From positions 3,613,558 through 3,677,557 of the forward strand of contig NW_003101679.1 of assembly GCF_000003855.2 (NCBI RefSeq): 64,000 bases of DNA. Reading direction: 5' to 3'. The notes beneath the pieces were generated by a model. The model had not been told where the DNA came from and ran no database searches. It worked only from the letters and a program-made list of their open reading frames with translations. Source of the stretch: Blastomyces gilchristii SLH14081 (lineage: Eukaryota > Ascomycota > Eurotiomycetes > Onygenales > Ajellomycetaceae). Shown here one piece after another: positions 36,901-49,887 of the stretch. The position numbers were made by a program, and so were the translations under genes. Numbering within the stretch: position 1 is the first letter of the stretch; each line of letters opens with the position of its first letter.

Positions 36901-39697
36901 AAATCATTGAGCTTATTCAATACATGCTAAGATTTCATTGATGAGAGATAAGAGATAACAATCTTTCTTTGTCAATCTGTTCAGATCTCAGTAGTTCACA
37001 CAGAATCAGAGTTCTTCACCTGAGTTCTTTGTAAGAGAATAGAAGTCACAGTAGAAGAGTTGCTAACATGTATAAATCTCTTATTCAACAGATCATTGAG
37101 TGTCTTCTGAAGAAGAAGAAGTTCATCTCAAGATATATTATAAAGAGAGTCTTATGATGATTCAGAGTTCTTATTATTCTGCTTCTCTAACTTGATACTG
37201 TGATCTATTTCTGAATCTTATAGAAGAGATAAATTTGTAATGTTATCTCAGAAGATATCTAGATATTTATGATATTATTGAGAGGGTTTTATATGAGAAT
37301 CTGTTATTATAGTACAGAATAACTTCTTTAAAGCTTTCTTAATATCAGCTAGACTGATGAAATAGATTGATATATAATTCTGCTATAAGTGATTTTATCA
37401 GTAACTCTGTCAGCAGTTTTGATGATGACTTCTTTTTCAGAGCATTTCATAAGTGTTGACAGAGATTTGTGTAAGATTCATAGTCTTATGAATATCATCT
37501 TCATGAATTCTATCATTGTTAGAGAGTATCAAGCTCCTGTTTCAAGTATTTATTAAGATGTCTTATTCAGATAGTCAGACAAGTTCTGATATAAGATTAT
37601 AATCAAGATTATTAACTTCATATGTGTAGACATCTTCATATTAATGTTCTTTAACATGTATGTTTAGTTTTATCATATAACAGGTGCAAACATCTTTTGA
37701 ATCATCAAATTCTGTGAGAAGTCAGGGTTTTGATAAGAAGATACACTGAAGATTATAACATCTTATGACTGAAGATTTAATCATTGCATAGTAATATAGA
37801 CTGCTGTCTATCATGACTTTCATATTATACATGTTATCAATCACAGTAGATATAAGAATCACATTCATTATTATTTTCTCTTTAAATCATTGTCATCTGA
37901 CCTCTTCAAGCTCCTGTTTGTAAATTTGAACAGAAGCTAATCTTTTCTCTGTTTCACTGAGACATTCTTGTAGTTATCTTCTGAATCTTTCTTCACTGCA
38001 ATGTGATTGATGCAGACAGGCACTGATTCATTCTTCAAACAAGAAGAGACTGATCTTTCTCTTGATTGAGAAGGCACATAGATCAATTAACAGTTGAAAG
38101 TGATGTGTTCTGATCAGTTACAGTTGATGCATACTTTACATTGACATTGATCAGCAACTTCTTCAGAAGTGATCTCAGGAACTCAGAAGCCTGTTTGAAC
38201 AGCAGAAACTCTTGCTTGTGTGTAGACATTTGAGTCTACTCAATTCATAACATCTACATCTTTGTTATTCTTCAGTACAGATGTGTGAGTGGCTGGGTTA
38301 TTTCTCAGTGCAGGTATGTGAGTGTAATGTCTTCTGTCACTGTTCTGTATACTTTTGAGCTTGATAAGACCGTTGTTCAATGTTCAGAGCTGTGTGTAGA
38401 AATCTTCATAAGTCTGGTCTTTGTCTACACTTACAAGAGCCTGTAAGAGTTCAAAAGTTAATGTCTTCTTGAGTATGCTAATCTTCATTCAATCCTCTCA
38501 AGATTGATCACCTGCTTCTTGAATCTTGATGTTGAAGTCAGAGATGAATGTTGTAAGAGAAGTGTTTCTCTGTCAGATGCTCTGTAACTAATCTAACACT
38601 TTCTGTTACATGGCAGTGTCTTAGAACAGAATATTGAGATGTTTAATGATGTTATCAGATGTTCATAACACTGGTTCACATGTCTTCATTCATGAATGAA
38701 ACTTCTGTTTCATGCGATTCTTCAATCATTTATTGATATATCAATCTTGATTGATTAGTGAATCAATGACATCTTCATTCACACTTAGTTTTGTAAGCAT
38801 TTTCATTCTCTATGATGAGTAGAGAGTGAGATCAGAAGCATTAAAATATGTAGAAGTATCTAAGTGTTCTTTCAGCATTTTTATATTTGATTCTGTAGAT
38901 GTTGAAATTGTCTGAGTTTCTTGTTGTAATAATTGTTGAATCTCTTCATATCAGCATTGTTGAGTTGCATGCATATCAGCTATTTGTTGCTGTTGCAATT
39001 TCAACATTGCTCGGAGCCACTGTGATATCACTTCTATACTCATGTTCAAGAGTTCTCTCATATTGTTGTTAGATATGTCATTCATTGAGTGTATAATATC
39101 TGTGAAATCTTGAAGAAGTGTAATTGTATGAATATCTCATACATCTGAGTGTCAGAACTCTCAGGTCTTTCACTGATATTCTCTTTGTAAGATCTTATTG
39201 CAGGGCCAGAGTGACTGGTAAGCAAGCTTCTATCTGAGAACTTGGTATCTGCTTAACTGTTTGACTGTTTCTCTATTTCTTACACATTATTACATGTTCA
39301 GATATCTCTTGATGAATAATCATTTCTGATAAGGAGACAATGCATGAATAATTGTTTTCTAATAAGAAGATGATTAATATTTTTCTAGTGTAAGAGGTCT
39401 ACACTGAATAGATTGATATAATATTGATAGGTCTTATATAACAAAGAGAAAAATGTTAGTGAAGGAAAGAAAGAGAAAGTGTGAGAATCAGTGATTGAAG
39501 TGAATATTTATACATGTATGTGATGGTGTACACAGTGGAGTTTCAGGGCGGAAGAATCTATATGCATTCGTGGCAGCCGAGGATCGGTGATCAAGAATGG
39601 CTGAGAATCGGAGTGTACGCGTTCGAGAATGAAGTGGTTGAAATCTGTGAAGTGTAACGGAATAGTCTATATGATTGATCGGGCGCAGCCCGCCACA
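33977..39697 (-). mobile_element. Chromovirus family A, copy A3, uninterrupted
   Basis: 5,721 bp, LTRs 33977-34269 (3', 293 bp) and 39389-39697 (5', 309 bp). Purine tract (minus) AGAGAAAGAGAGAG before the 3' LTR. Contains the GPY/F ORF 34492-34674, a chromodomain trace (about 34310-34440), integrase and an RT with YLDD at 36694-36705. The flanks do not match as a TSD (CTTTT left, AGATC right): the left LTR lies in LINE L4 and the right LTR abuts fragment B3, so the copy is probably a recombinant of two insertions. Confidence 0.9.
34270..39388 (-). pseudogene. Degenerate gag-pol of A3
   Basis: Same order as A2 without insertions: gag about 39345-37990, then protease/RT/RNase H/integrase/chromodomain down to 34300 on minus. 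Frames are closed throughout by TAA/TGA. The un-interrupted sequence at about 36790-36850 and 37990-38005 shows the empty sites of MITE M1 and LINE L1. Confidence 0.8.
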
Positions 39698-40597
39698 AGA
39701 TCACTCTAGTAAATAAAGAATGATTATAAATTACAGATCTGAATCTTTCTATATGACTATAAAGAGTAATTACAGACTATGAATATCTTGATTTTACAAT
39801 TCTACAGAGTTGATGAAAGAATGAAAAATTCCTCACAATTCTACAGTATTGAAGAATGATGATTTATAAGAATAAGTGAAAGATTCACTTACAAATACTT
39901 CTCTTTGATGAGAGTGATCTCACAGAAAGTAATTCATCTGTAGAATAAATCTGTATAATGATCACACAAGAATCTTGCAGATAAATGATTGAAGATCAAC
40001 TGAAGCTCTTCAGATTGAGAGATATGAGATGAATTTATATAATGATTATATAAGAATCTTATGAAAATAATTGAGAGTCAACTGAAACTCTTCTATATAA
40101 AAGATGTGAGATGAATCTGTATAATAGTCAGAGAAAGATCTGCACATTATAAAGAATCTTATGAAATAAGAAACTGAGTGATAGACTCTTTTCTCTTCAT
40201 AGTAACAAGGAATTTTTCCTCACTGAGGTTTTTTATAGATATAAAGAGTTTTTAATGAGTATCACTGCAGTGCTGAGCCTGATTCTATGAAATCACTCAG
40301 TGAAAGGCATCACAGACAAAGTCTTAGAGAGAGAGAGATATGTAAGAAATCTCACTTCTTATGAATTCTTTATCTCTATTTCTATCTCTTGTATAATCAA
40401 TAGGATTAGCAGCCCTTGGCTACACACAACTATATAGACTGAAGTTCATAACTACTATTTATAACTCAGCTTGAATGCTATTATACATTTAACTTCTACA
40501 TTTTATCTTTCTACCGCGAATACTTCTAGTAGTTAACAGTATATATCACGCCAAGCTGCAAACACTGAATAATCGCCTGCGAGCACTTATTCTTACA
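39698..40597 (+). mobile_element. Chromovirus family B, 3'-end fragment B3
   Basis: 900 bp matching B1 from about 10557 to its end, including the 83-bp tandem array, purine tract and an LTR at 40341-40597 (TGTAAGAAAT...TTCTTACA). Left end abuts the A3 LTR, right end abuts a truncated A4. The 5' portion is absent from the window. Confidence 0.88.
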
Positions 40598-43500
40598 TAT
40601 CACAAGATTTCAATATTACATCTTTACTTAATCAGTTCATGATAATCAGAATGTTTCTACAACTCTTACTCTTAGAGAGATTAACAGCAAAGTAAATTAT
40701 CACATCTTATCAGATTGTATCAGAGATATTGAACAGCTTCAGCAGATCTTTTCTACAGTTCTTTTACAAGATGATAGAAGAACAATAATTACAGTTTCAG
40801 ATAAAACATCTGATGCTATTTAATATCTCAGATCAGTAGAATTCTTGAGAGATCATTTAATACGGTTATTCACAGTCTGAATAACTGATTATATATGAAT
40901 CATGTATCTCTTGCATTATTCAGATATGTAAGGGTTCAGAGTGAGAGACTCAGTATCATTCATGAAATCATAGAGTATTATTATCATCAATTGAACATTC
41001 TGAGATGTCAATTCTTATACATAGTTCTGAAGAAAATCAGGGTGCTTCTTGATATACTGCTTCAGTGAGTGCTTGAAGAAGTTCATCAGTTTAAGCTGCT
41101 ATATGTCATAGTTCATCTAGTATAAATTCAGAAGAAGTTGAGATATCAGTGACAGTTCTAATCAGAGAAGTGTGTATACTGTCATGAGCTGTTTCATCTT
41201 AATCAACTAATATTTGCAGATTCAAGAGTCAGTGCTCTCAGTTCATTCAGTGAGTATCTGTTACATTAGATAACATATCTTACTCTCATCATAAGAAAGT
41301 ATCTATCATTGAGTTCTGACTGCTGAGACAGTAGTGTATTGTGAAATGAAAATAGCTTAATAGCTCAGATCATCACATCTGTCATTCTGTAAGCTTATAA
41401 GTGATAATGAAGTATTTGAGATTCTTATAATCTGTGATTATCTCAAATTTGAAGACACTTCAGAGTTCAGAGTCTCATTCTTCTAAACAGTATATAATTA
41501 TAAGAAGTTTCTTATCATAGATCTTATAGTTGCATTCAGTAAGACTCAGTTTCTTAGACATGAAGATGCATGATTGTAAGACATTCTTATTATTATATTA
41601 CAATATTACTCTCTCTGTAACATAGTCAGAGAAGTTAGCTTCAATAACTGTTTTATAATCAGAGTCAAATATCATTAGCAGAGAGGTATTGATAAACATA
41701 TTTTTCATTTATATAAATGCAGCTTCAGCATCTGCTGATTACTGAAATACTGAGTTCTTCTTAATAAGTTCTGTAAGTGATCTTATGATATCTGAGAAGT
41801 TTTATATAAATCACTGATAGAAGTTAGTTAATCTGATAAAGCTTTATACATCTTTCACAGTACACAGAGCTTCTCATTCAAGAATGACAGAGACTTTCTT
41901 AGAATTTATTTAAATTCTCTTACCAGCTTCTATGATAAAACTCAGATATTTAATACTCTTAACTTTAAAATTATACTTGTCAATATCTATTGATAGTTCT
42001 GCTTCTTATAATCATTGTAATACTTTTCACACATGTTCTTGATATTCTTTTCTTAACTTATCAGTGAAGATGAGAATGTAATCAAGATATGTAGATGTGA
42101 ATTTATCAAGAAAATACTGAAGTACTCAGTTGATATACTTCTGAAATGTACTAGAAATATTAGTCAGTTCAAAGAGAGTAACTACTTATTCAAAGAGATT
42201 ATAACATGTTCAGAATACTGTAAGTCATTCATCTTCTTCAGTGATACAGATCTTATGAAATGTGATGATGACATGTAGTTTCATAAATCATTGAGCTTAT
42301 TCAATACAAGCTAGAGTTTCATTAATTAGAGATAAAGAATAGCAGTTCTTCTTGATTAATCTATTCAATTCTCAATAGTTCACACAGAATCAGAGTTCTC
42401 TGTCTGGTTTCTTTACAAAGAGAATAGAAGCTGCAGCAGAGAAATTGCTAATACATATAAATTCTTTATTTAACAGATTATTGAGTGTCTTTCAAAGAAG
42501 AAGAAGTTCATCTCAGAACATGTTATAAAGAGAGTCTTATAATGATTCAGAGTCTTTATTATTCTTCTTTTTCAACTTAATACTGTGATTCACTTCTGAA
42601 CCTTATAAGAGAGGTAGATTTATAATATTATTATCTTATCAGAAGATATCTAGATATTCATAATATTATTAGAAGAGCTTTGTACAAGAATCTATTATTA
42701 TAACACAGAATAACTTTTCTAGAGTTTTTTTAATATCAGTCAGACTAATGAAGTAGATTGTTATATAATTCTACTATCAGTGATCTTGTCAGTAATTCTG
42801 TCAGTAACTGCTTTTTCAGAGCATTTCATATGTGTTAACAGAGATCTGTGTCAGATTCATGATTTTATGAATATCATCTTTGTAAATTCTATCATTGTTA
42901 GAGAATATGAAGCTTCTGTTTCAAGTGTTCAATAAGATGTCTTATTCAAACAGTAAGACAAGTTCTAATATAAGATTATAATCAAGATTATCAACTTCAT
43001 ATGTATAGGTATTTTCACATTGATGTTCTTTAACATCTATAGTCAACTGCATCATGTAACAGATATAAATGTCTTTTGAGTCATTAAATTCTGCAAGAAC
43101 TCAGAGTCTTGATAAGAAGATACACTGAAGACTATAATATCTTATAACTGAAGATTTAATTATTGTATAGTGATTTAGACTGCTATTTATCATAGTCTTC
43201 ATATTATACATATTATTCATCACAGTACATATAAGAATTATATTCATTATTATCTTTTCTTTAAATCATTGTCATCTGATCTCTTCAAGCTTCTGTTTAT
43301 GAATTTAAACAGAAGTTAATCTTTTCTCTGTTTTATCAGAGTGTTCTTATAGCTATCTGCTGAATCTTTCTTCAATACAATGTGATTGATGCAGATAGAC
43401 ACTGATTCATTCTTTGAATGAGAAGAGACTGATCTTTCTCTCAAGTGAGAAGATATATAGACTAATTAGTAGTTGAAAGCAATGTGTTCTGATTAATTAC

Positions 43501-45027
43501 AGTTGATACATACTTGTTATTAATATCAGTCAGTGACCTCTTCAGAAGTGATCTCAGAAACTCAGAACTCTGTTCAAACAGCAGAGACTCTTGCTTGTGT
43601 ATAGATATTTAAATCTACTCAGTTCATAACATCTGTATCATTGTTGTTATTTCTCAGTGCAGATGTATGAGTGACTGAGATGTAACAGTTTCTATCACTG
43701 TTCTATATACTCTTGAGCTTGATAAGATAATCATTCAATGTTCAGAGTGATATACAGAAGTCTTTATAAGTCAGGTCTTTGTTTACACTTATAAGAGTCT
43801 GTAAGAGTTCAAGAGTTAATATCTTGTTAAGCATACTAATCTTTATTCAATTCTCTCAAGATTGATCATCTGCTTCTAGAATCTTGATATTGAAGTCAGG
43901 AATGAATATTATGAGAGAAGTGTTTCTCTGTCAGACACTCTGTAATCAATCTAACACTTTCTGTTATATAATAGTGTCTTAACACAGAAAATATCAAGAT
44001 ATTTCATGATGTTATCTGATATTCACAATACTGATTTATATACTTTTATTTATGAATGAAACTTCTGTTTCACGCAATTCTTGAATCATTCATTGCTATA
44101 CTAATCTTAATTAGTTAGTAAACTGATGATATCTTTATCTATACTCAGTTTCATAAGTATTTTCAATCTCTATGATGAGTAGAGAGTGAGATCAGAAGCA
44201 TTAAAATATATAAAAGTATTTAAACATTCTTTCAGTACTTGCATTGTATTCAATTCTATTAGTATTAAAATTATATAAGTTTCTTATTGAGTTAATCATT
44301 GAATTTTCTCATATTAAAGTTGTTAATTTGCATGTATATCAACTATTTATTATTATTATAATTTTAACATTGTTCAGAGTCACTGTGATATTACATCTAT
44401 ACTTACATTCAAGAGTTCTCTCATATTGTCATTAGACATGTCATTTGTTAAATATGTAATAACTGTGAAATCTGAAGAAGTGTAATTGTATAAATATCTT
44501 ATATATCTAAAGTGTCAGAACTCTCAGATCTTTTACTGATATTCTCTTTGTAAGATCTTATTACAGAGTCAGAGTGACTGATGAGTAACCTTCTATCTGA
44601 GAACTTAGTATTCATTTAACTATTTTATACACATTGTTACATATTCAGATATCTTCTTAATAAGTAATTATTTCTAATAAGAAGATAATAAGTATGAATA
44701 ATCATTTCTAATAAGAAGATGATGAACATTTTTCAAGTGTAAGAGGTCTACACTGAATAGATCAGTATAAAATATAGATCTTATATAACAAAGTAAAAAA
44801 CATTAAAGAAGAAAAAGAAAGAGAAAGTGCGAGAATCAGTGATCAAAGTGAATATTTATACATGTATATGATAATGTACACAGTGAAGCTTCAGAGTGGG
44901 AGAATTTATACACATTTATAACAGCTGAGAATCAGCAATTGAGAATGGCCGGGAATCAGAGCTTTCAGCGGAATCTATGAAGTGTAATGAAATAGTCTAT
45001 ATAATTGATCAGGCGTAGCCCGCCACA
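40598..45027 (-). mobile_element. Chromovirus family A, copy A4, 3'-truncated
   Basis: Minus-strand copy that begins inside integrase (its left end aligns to A2 near 15982) and runs through RNase H, RT and gag to a 5' LTR at 44738-45027 (290 bp). The 3' LTR, chromodomain and integrase C-terminus are missing where family B sequence begins. RT catalytic segment near 42066-42080 is altered. Non-coding by stops. Confidence 0.88.
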
Positions 45028-46538
45028 TTATTTACTTCTAAAGCTCATTATTATTATCTATTATATCAGATACATCAATGATTTCTTACAGTGTTAATAG
45101 TCTTATACAATTATATATAATCTGAGTTAAATTAGATTCTGAAATCTTGGAAGAAATAATTACAGTAGTAGTAGTTATAGCAGTTATAAAATTATTATAT
45201 CTAATTATCTTATCTTATACAGTCTTCTTAAAGTTCATATTATTATAGATTATAATAACTTAAGAATCTTTGACAAGCTGCTGAAGTTTAATCTAATAGT
45301 AAGAATTAATCAAGTAATTGACTCAGAAGTTAATAGAAGTTTAAAGAATATATTAGAAAATACAGATATTATCAGAGATTACTAGAAGTTTAAAATATTC
45401 AATAGAAATATTAATAAGTTAAAAATATTAAGTTATATCTTGTCTTATTTCATAATTTCTATTATTAATCTATATCTTATTATATAACTATGACAGAGTT
45501 CAAAGTTAGAAATAATTTCTATCACTTATTATTTTACTTCTGAGTTATGAAAATATACAGAGAAATAAAGCTGAAGAAGTTTCAGTTTTTTAAGAAATAA
45601 GAGTAATATATAATACTTATAATAATAAACAGTTATTTAATAGCTATTATTTTATCTAAGTCTCATTCATAACTCTTTTAATTAATATATTTATTTTTTA
45701 GAAGAGAAGTAAGTAAATTAAATTAGATTAATATATTAATCTGAAGAATTTCAAAAGTAGTCTGAAAGTTAATGATATTCAGATTAGAATCATGATTGAA
45801 TTTTATAAAGAAGAAAGTATTAATAAGATATTTTAACTTCTATTTAAGTAAGACAGTATAACATTGATTATCATTGAATATTTCTACTTTAAAAAGTACT
45901 TAATATAGTATATTTCACTACTTTGTAGAAGTACTGTATTATCAATAAGTTAAGATATCAGAACTCTGAATTCAAGTCTCTATAAAAATCTTTATTTCTT
46001 AATTATTTTACTGTAATATTCTGATAATATAAGATAATTTTAATTATCTTTTCTACTAATTATAAGGTATTATAGACAGATACTATGAGTCATAGTAATT
46101 TGATCATGAATAAGCTTATAGAGTATCAGTATCAGTATCAGTAATCTTAAATTCTGAAGAAGTATTAATAGATTCAAGCTCTATTAAGTTACTATCTAAT
46201 ATATTATATTTATTATCTATATTATTGAAAGACTGTAGTAACTGTAAAGAGAATTTATCTTTAAGTGATAAAGAATATTAACTGAAGCATGTCTAATATT
46301 AAGTGTCTCAAGATTTAAAAGACACACTGTCTTTTATCAATAATTATAATATAATGAGAAGAAGTAGTGAGTTATAAAATAGCAGAGATAATAGTAGAAT
46401 AACTGAGAATTTAAAAAATATTAGTTTAGTAATAATTAAACAGATATTTAAAGTAGATATATAATTCTGAAATTAATTGAATATTTTATATAAGTGAAGT
46501 TGATTTTTTATATATAATAAAACTATTAGATTGTGAGC
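45028..46538. other. Unassigned, extremely AT-rich RIP-mutated DNA
   Basis: No similarity that I can see to the chromoviruses, LINE or MITE in this window. No motif or ORF of note. It was joined directly to host-like DNA at 54198 before LINE L5 inserted, so it is the original right edge of the isochore. Could be an older, more eroded transposon. Confidence 0.4.
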
Positions 46539-46552
46539 ATGTGTGAAGTCTC

Positions 46553-47183
46553 AGAACACAATCAACCGCTCCACCATGAACTCACTCGATTTTTCGAATA
46601 AGAACCCGCCGATGGATCCATCGAAAAGCCCTTGATCATACGAGCATTTTGACCCCATCGCCGACTGCATACCCCGTGTGGTGGTGGAGTTATCCAGCCA
46701 AACATGAACCACTCCTGTGTGGGATTATCCCCCGTTCTCCCCTACCACACCACAACCCCGGGCCAAATTGCCATACAAATTGTAAGGTGAAGAGACCTAG
46801 CCATATGCATCAATCTTCTCGATTTTGGAAGATTCTCAATCTGTAATTGTGAAGATATCTGAGAAGCAATCTCTGCAAAAACCCTGTCCATCTTTGATGT
46901 TGCAAAACATCAATGCCAAGTCCCACCCTCATACCGCCCTTCCCAATCTGGCCCATCCCCGGCAGAAAAATACAAAAAAATACCTCAACAATAATATCAA
47001 GTACATAATCAACAGACACTTCTGAAGTGCAATCTCTGTAAATACTCTGTCTGTCTTCAGTGTATCTAGACATCAATGCCAAGTCTCACCCTCATACTGT
47101 CTCTCTCAATCTGGCCCATTCTCAGTAGAATAATACAAAAAGATATCTTGGCAACAGTATTCAATACATAATCAGTGAACAAC
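46553..47183 (+). repeat. LINE L5 5' region with two 163-bp tandem units
   Basis: A first block (46553-46857) rich in CpG/CCC is followed by units at about 46858-47020 and 47021-47183. The common landmark CAATCTCTG lies at 46867 and 47030, and ACATCAATGCCAAGTC and AATCTGGCCCAT recur at the same spacing. The first unit is nearly free of RIP-type changes, the second carries many. Such repeated 5' monomers act as promoters in some LINEs; here that is inference. Confidence 0.82.
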
Positions 47184-48253
47184 AAGTCAACAGAACAAGT
47201 TAACAGCATGTTAACAATTATAAATTCAGTATATCTCAAGATCTGACTGAGCCTTTGATCTCTGCACAGTGAGATATATTAAATCTAGTTTGAATATCTC
47301 AATATTCAATAGATTCTGCAAGATATTGAGAATAGCAATACTAAATTTCTATTGAATTTGAGAATTAATTCTATATTGATATAATCATTGACAAAGTCTT
47401 CTATTTTAAGATATAAATAATCAGTTCCTCTATATCTCACTGATAATATTTATATTATTATATAGAAACAGACTTATAGTCTCTATAATATCAAGACTCT
47501 AAAGAGAGAAAGCCTTGATAAAGAGTATACAGTAGTGTATATCTTAGCAGTTTCTATCTCATTCTTCTACAGCAGTTAATGCAAAAAAAAAAAAAAAAGA
47601 TCTTAGAAATAGTTTTTTACTTCTCTTAAAAAAGTAAGATGTTTTTCTCTGAATTTTATATAATATTCTTATAAAGAATTAAAAACAGAGTTATTTTCTA
47701 TCATAATTTCATATTCTTTTAAGTAAGAATTACTTTTTCTGTGACTGAAGAGCTTTTATTAATACTTAATTCTTTTTTACACTCTTTATTAACTGATTTG
47801 AGTTGTACACTTGTTGTGTGACAAGAATTGAATTATTTAGAATAAAATTGAATAGTTGTAATCAATTTCTCTGCAAAAAATTAATTTATTTTTTGTCAGT
47901 TTTTCTCTCAAAAACTGTCATATTATCTGATTTATTATCAATTGATATCATACTTTTTCTCACTGTATTCTAAGAAAGAGATTGTAAAGATTTCATTGAT
48001 TTATCTTAAAAATTAATTTTAGTTTATTAGATTCTCTTTAAAAATCTAACCTAGTTACTGAACTAGTGTGAAAAAAATCAGATATTTTATATATAAAAGA
48101 CTTTTATTCTTCTTTTGAAACAGTCTGACCAACTTTCCAATTGAAAACAGACTTAGAAATCTCTTAATTGAAACAGTCTGATCAACTTTTTAAAAGAGTT
48201 CAATAAATATCTCAATTGAAACAGTCTGATCAACTTTTCAGTAAGTGAGAACA

Positions 48254-49823
48254 ATGAGTTCAAAAATATCCTCAGTTAATGTGAAAAAAGATGATTTCTC
48301 AAATGCTATTTCTGAGATTGAAATTCTGAAGAGAAGAAAGAAAGAAGAAATAGAGAAATAACAAATTCTTGAAATACAGAAACTTGAAAAAGTAAGCAAG
48401 ATTGTTGAAAAGCAGTGTCTGAGTGAGATAAATGAAGAAGTTCTGTTATTTCTTCATACTTACACTAGACAACTACAGGAAGTGATCAAGTTCAAACTTG
48501 GAATTTCAAACACAGTTCTAAAAACTTTGAAAATTTCAAATACAATCACTGACTCTTCAGTTTGCTCTTCTTTCTTTTCTACTTCTTCTTCTTCTTCTTC
48601 TTTAAATCAGAAGAAAACATATGCTCAAGCAGCGGAATTAGCTATCTCTAAATCTGCTATCTCAAAACCTGCTCAAAATTCTGAGAAAACTGAGAAGAAT
48701 ACTGCTCATACTTCTATTAATAGAAGAGTGAAGAAAAAAATGTAAAAAGAGAAAAATCTTCAAATCTCTAAAAATAGAAGACTTATTCTCAGAGTCTCAA
48801 ATCAGAATATCTTGCAGAGAAATAAGCTAAACTCAAATCTCATTTTCAGAATTAGAAATGAAATCAATCAGCAGTTCTTTTCTCAGTTAATAACTGATAT
48901 TAAAGTTCAAAAACCAGTTATAGCTTTAATTAAGTCATTCTTCTTTGAAAACTCCATCATTCTGATCACAATGTCTGAATTCAGTGCAGAATTCCTTATT
49001 CAGAATGAGAATCTCTGAAAATCAGTAGTAGAATCTCTGTTAAACATAACAATTCTATCTGAGAGAGATAAAAAGTAAGATAAATTCATTCTTTATAATA
49101 TTTCAGTTGAAATCTTTGACTGTGAGAAAGAAATGCTACTTCTTAAAAATGAATTAGAAGAATACAATTCTATTCAACTGAGAAAAGAGTCTGTATAACT
49201 TAATTCAATTGAGTTCAGACAGAGTAGAAGAAATACCTCTGTTCTAGTGTATATAAAAACATTTGAATAATCAAGAATCTCTGAAGTAAGAGTAGCAGGT
49301 TTGAAAATGACAGTTCATGAATACAAAGACTCAAGAATGAATCTCAAAGCTCAAACACAGTGTTCAAACTGTCAAAGATATGAATACTTTGTAATCTCTT
49401 GTTTCAGAGACTCAAAATGCATATTCTGTGCTAGAGATCACAAAACTAGTGAGCATAAATATGAAATATGCTTAAAAAGAGATGAAATATATTAACATAC
49501 TCTGCTTAAGTGCTGCAATTGCAAAGAAAAACATGCATCTAGCTCAAAAGAATGTGTATTTACTTCAAGAACTCAGAAGAACTAAAGAAAACATGAAGCT
49601 TAAAGTGAATCTAAAACTGAAGAGAAAAGTCAAGCTAGTAAATCTACAACTGAAAGCTTAAAAAGAAGAAATTCTCAACTATCTAGATCTTCAAACTTCA
49701 ATTCTTCAGCTAAGTGTAAATAGAATTTGAATTCTCAAACTTCTGTTAAGATTAGAGAATTGAGAAATGACTCTAATAATAAACTAGATAGAATAGAAGC
49801 AGTTGAGATTTCTACTTTTTAAA
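48254..49823 (+). pseudogene. LINE L5 ORF1 (zinc-knuckle protein), broken
   Basis: ATG at 48254 (MSSKISSVNVKKDD..), coiled region, Ser-rich tract and KKTYAQAAELA (48482-48745), then stops. Two zinc knuckles: 49361-49402, CxxCQRYEYFVISC, where Gly-His has become Glu-Tyr, and 49418-49471, CIFCxxxHxxxxHxxxxC. A Lys-rich tail follows. ORF1 of this type binds the LINE RNA. Confidence 0.78.
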
Positions 49824-49887
49824 ATAGTTATAATCTACTATCTGATAATAGTGATTAGATTCTACTCTATCTCTACTCTCTTTTAGT

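Noticed and set aside
33972..39702. A normal TSD for chromovirus A3
   Set aside because: CTTTT and AGATC cannot be reconciled by C-to-T/G-to-A changes.
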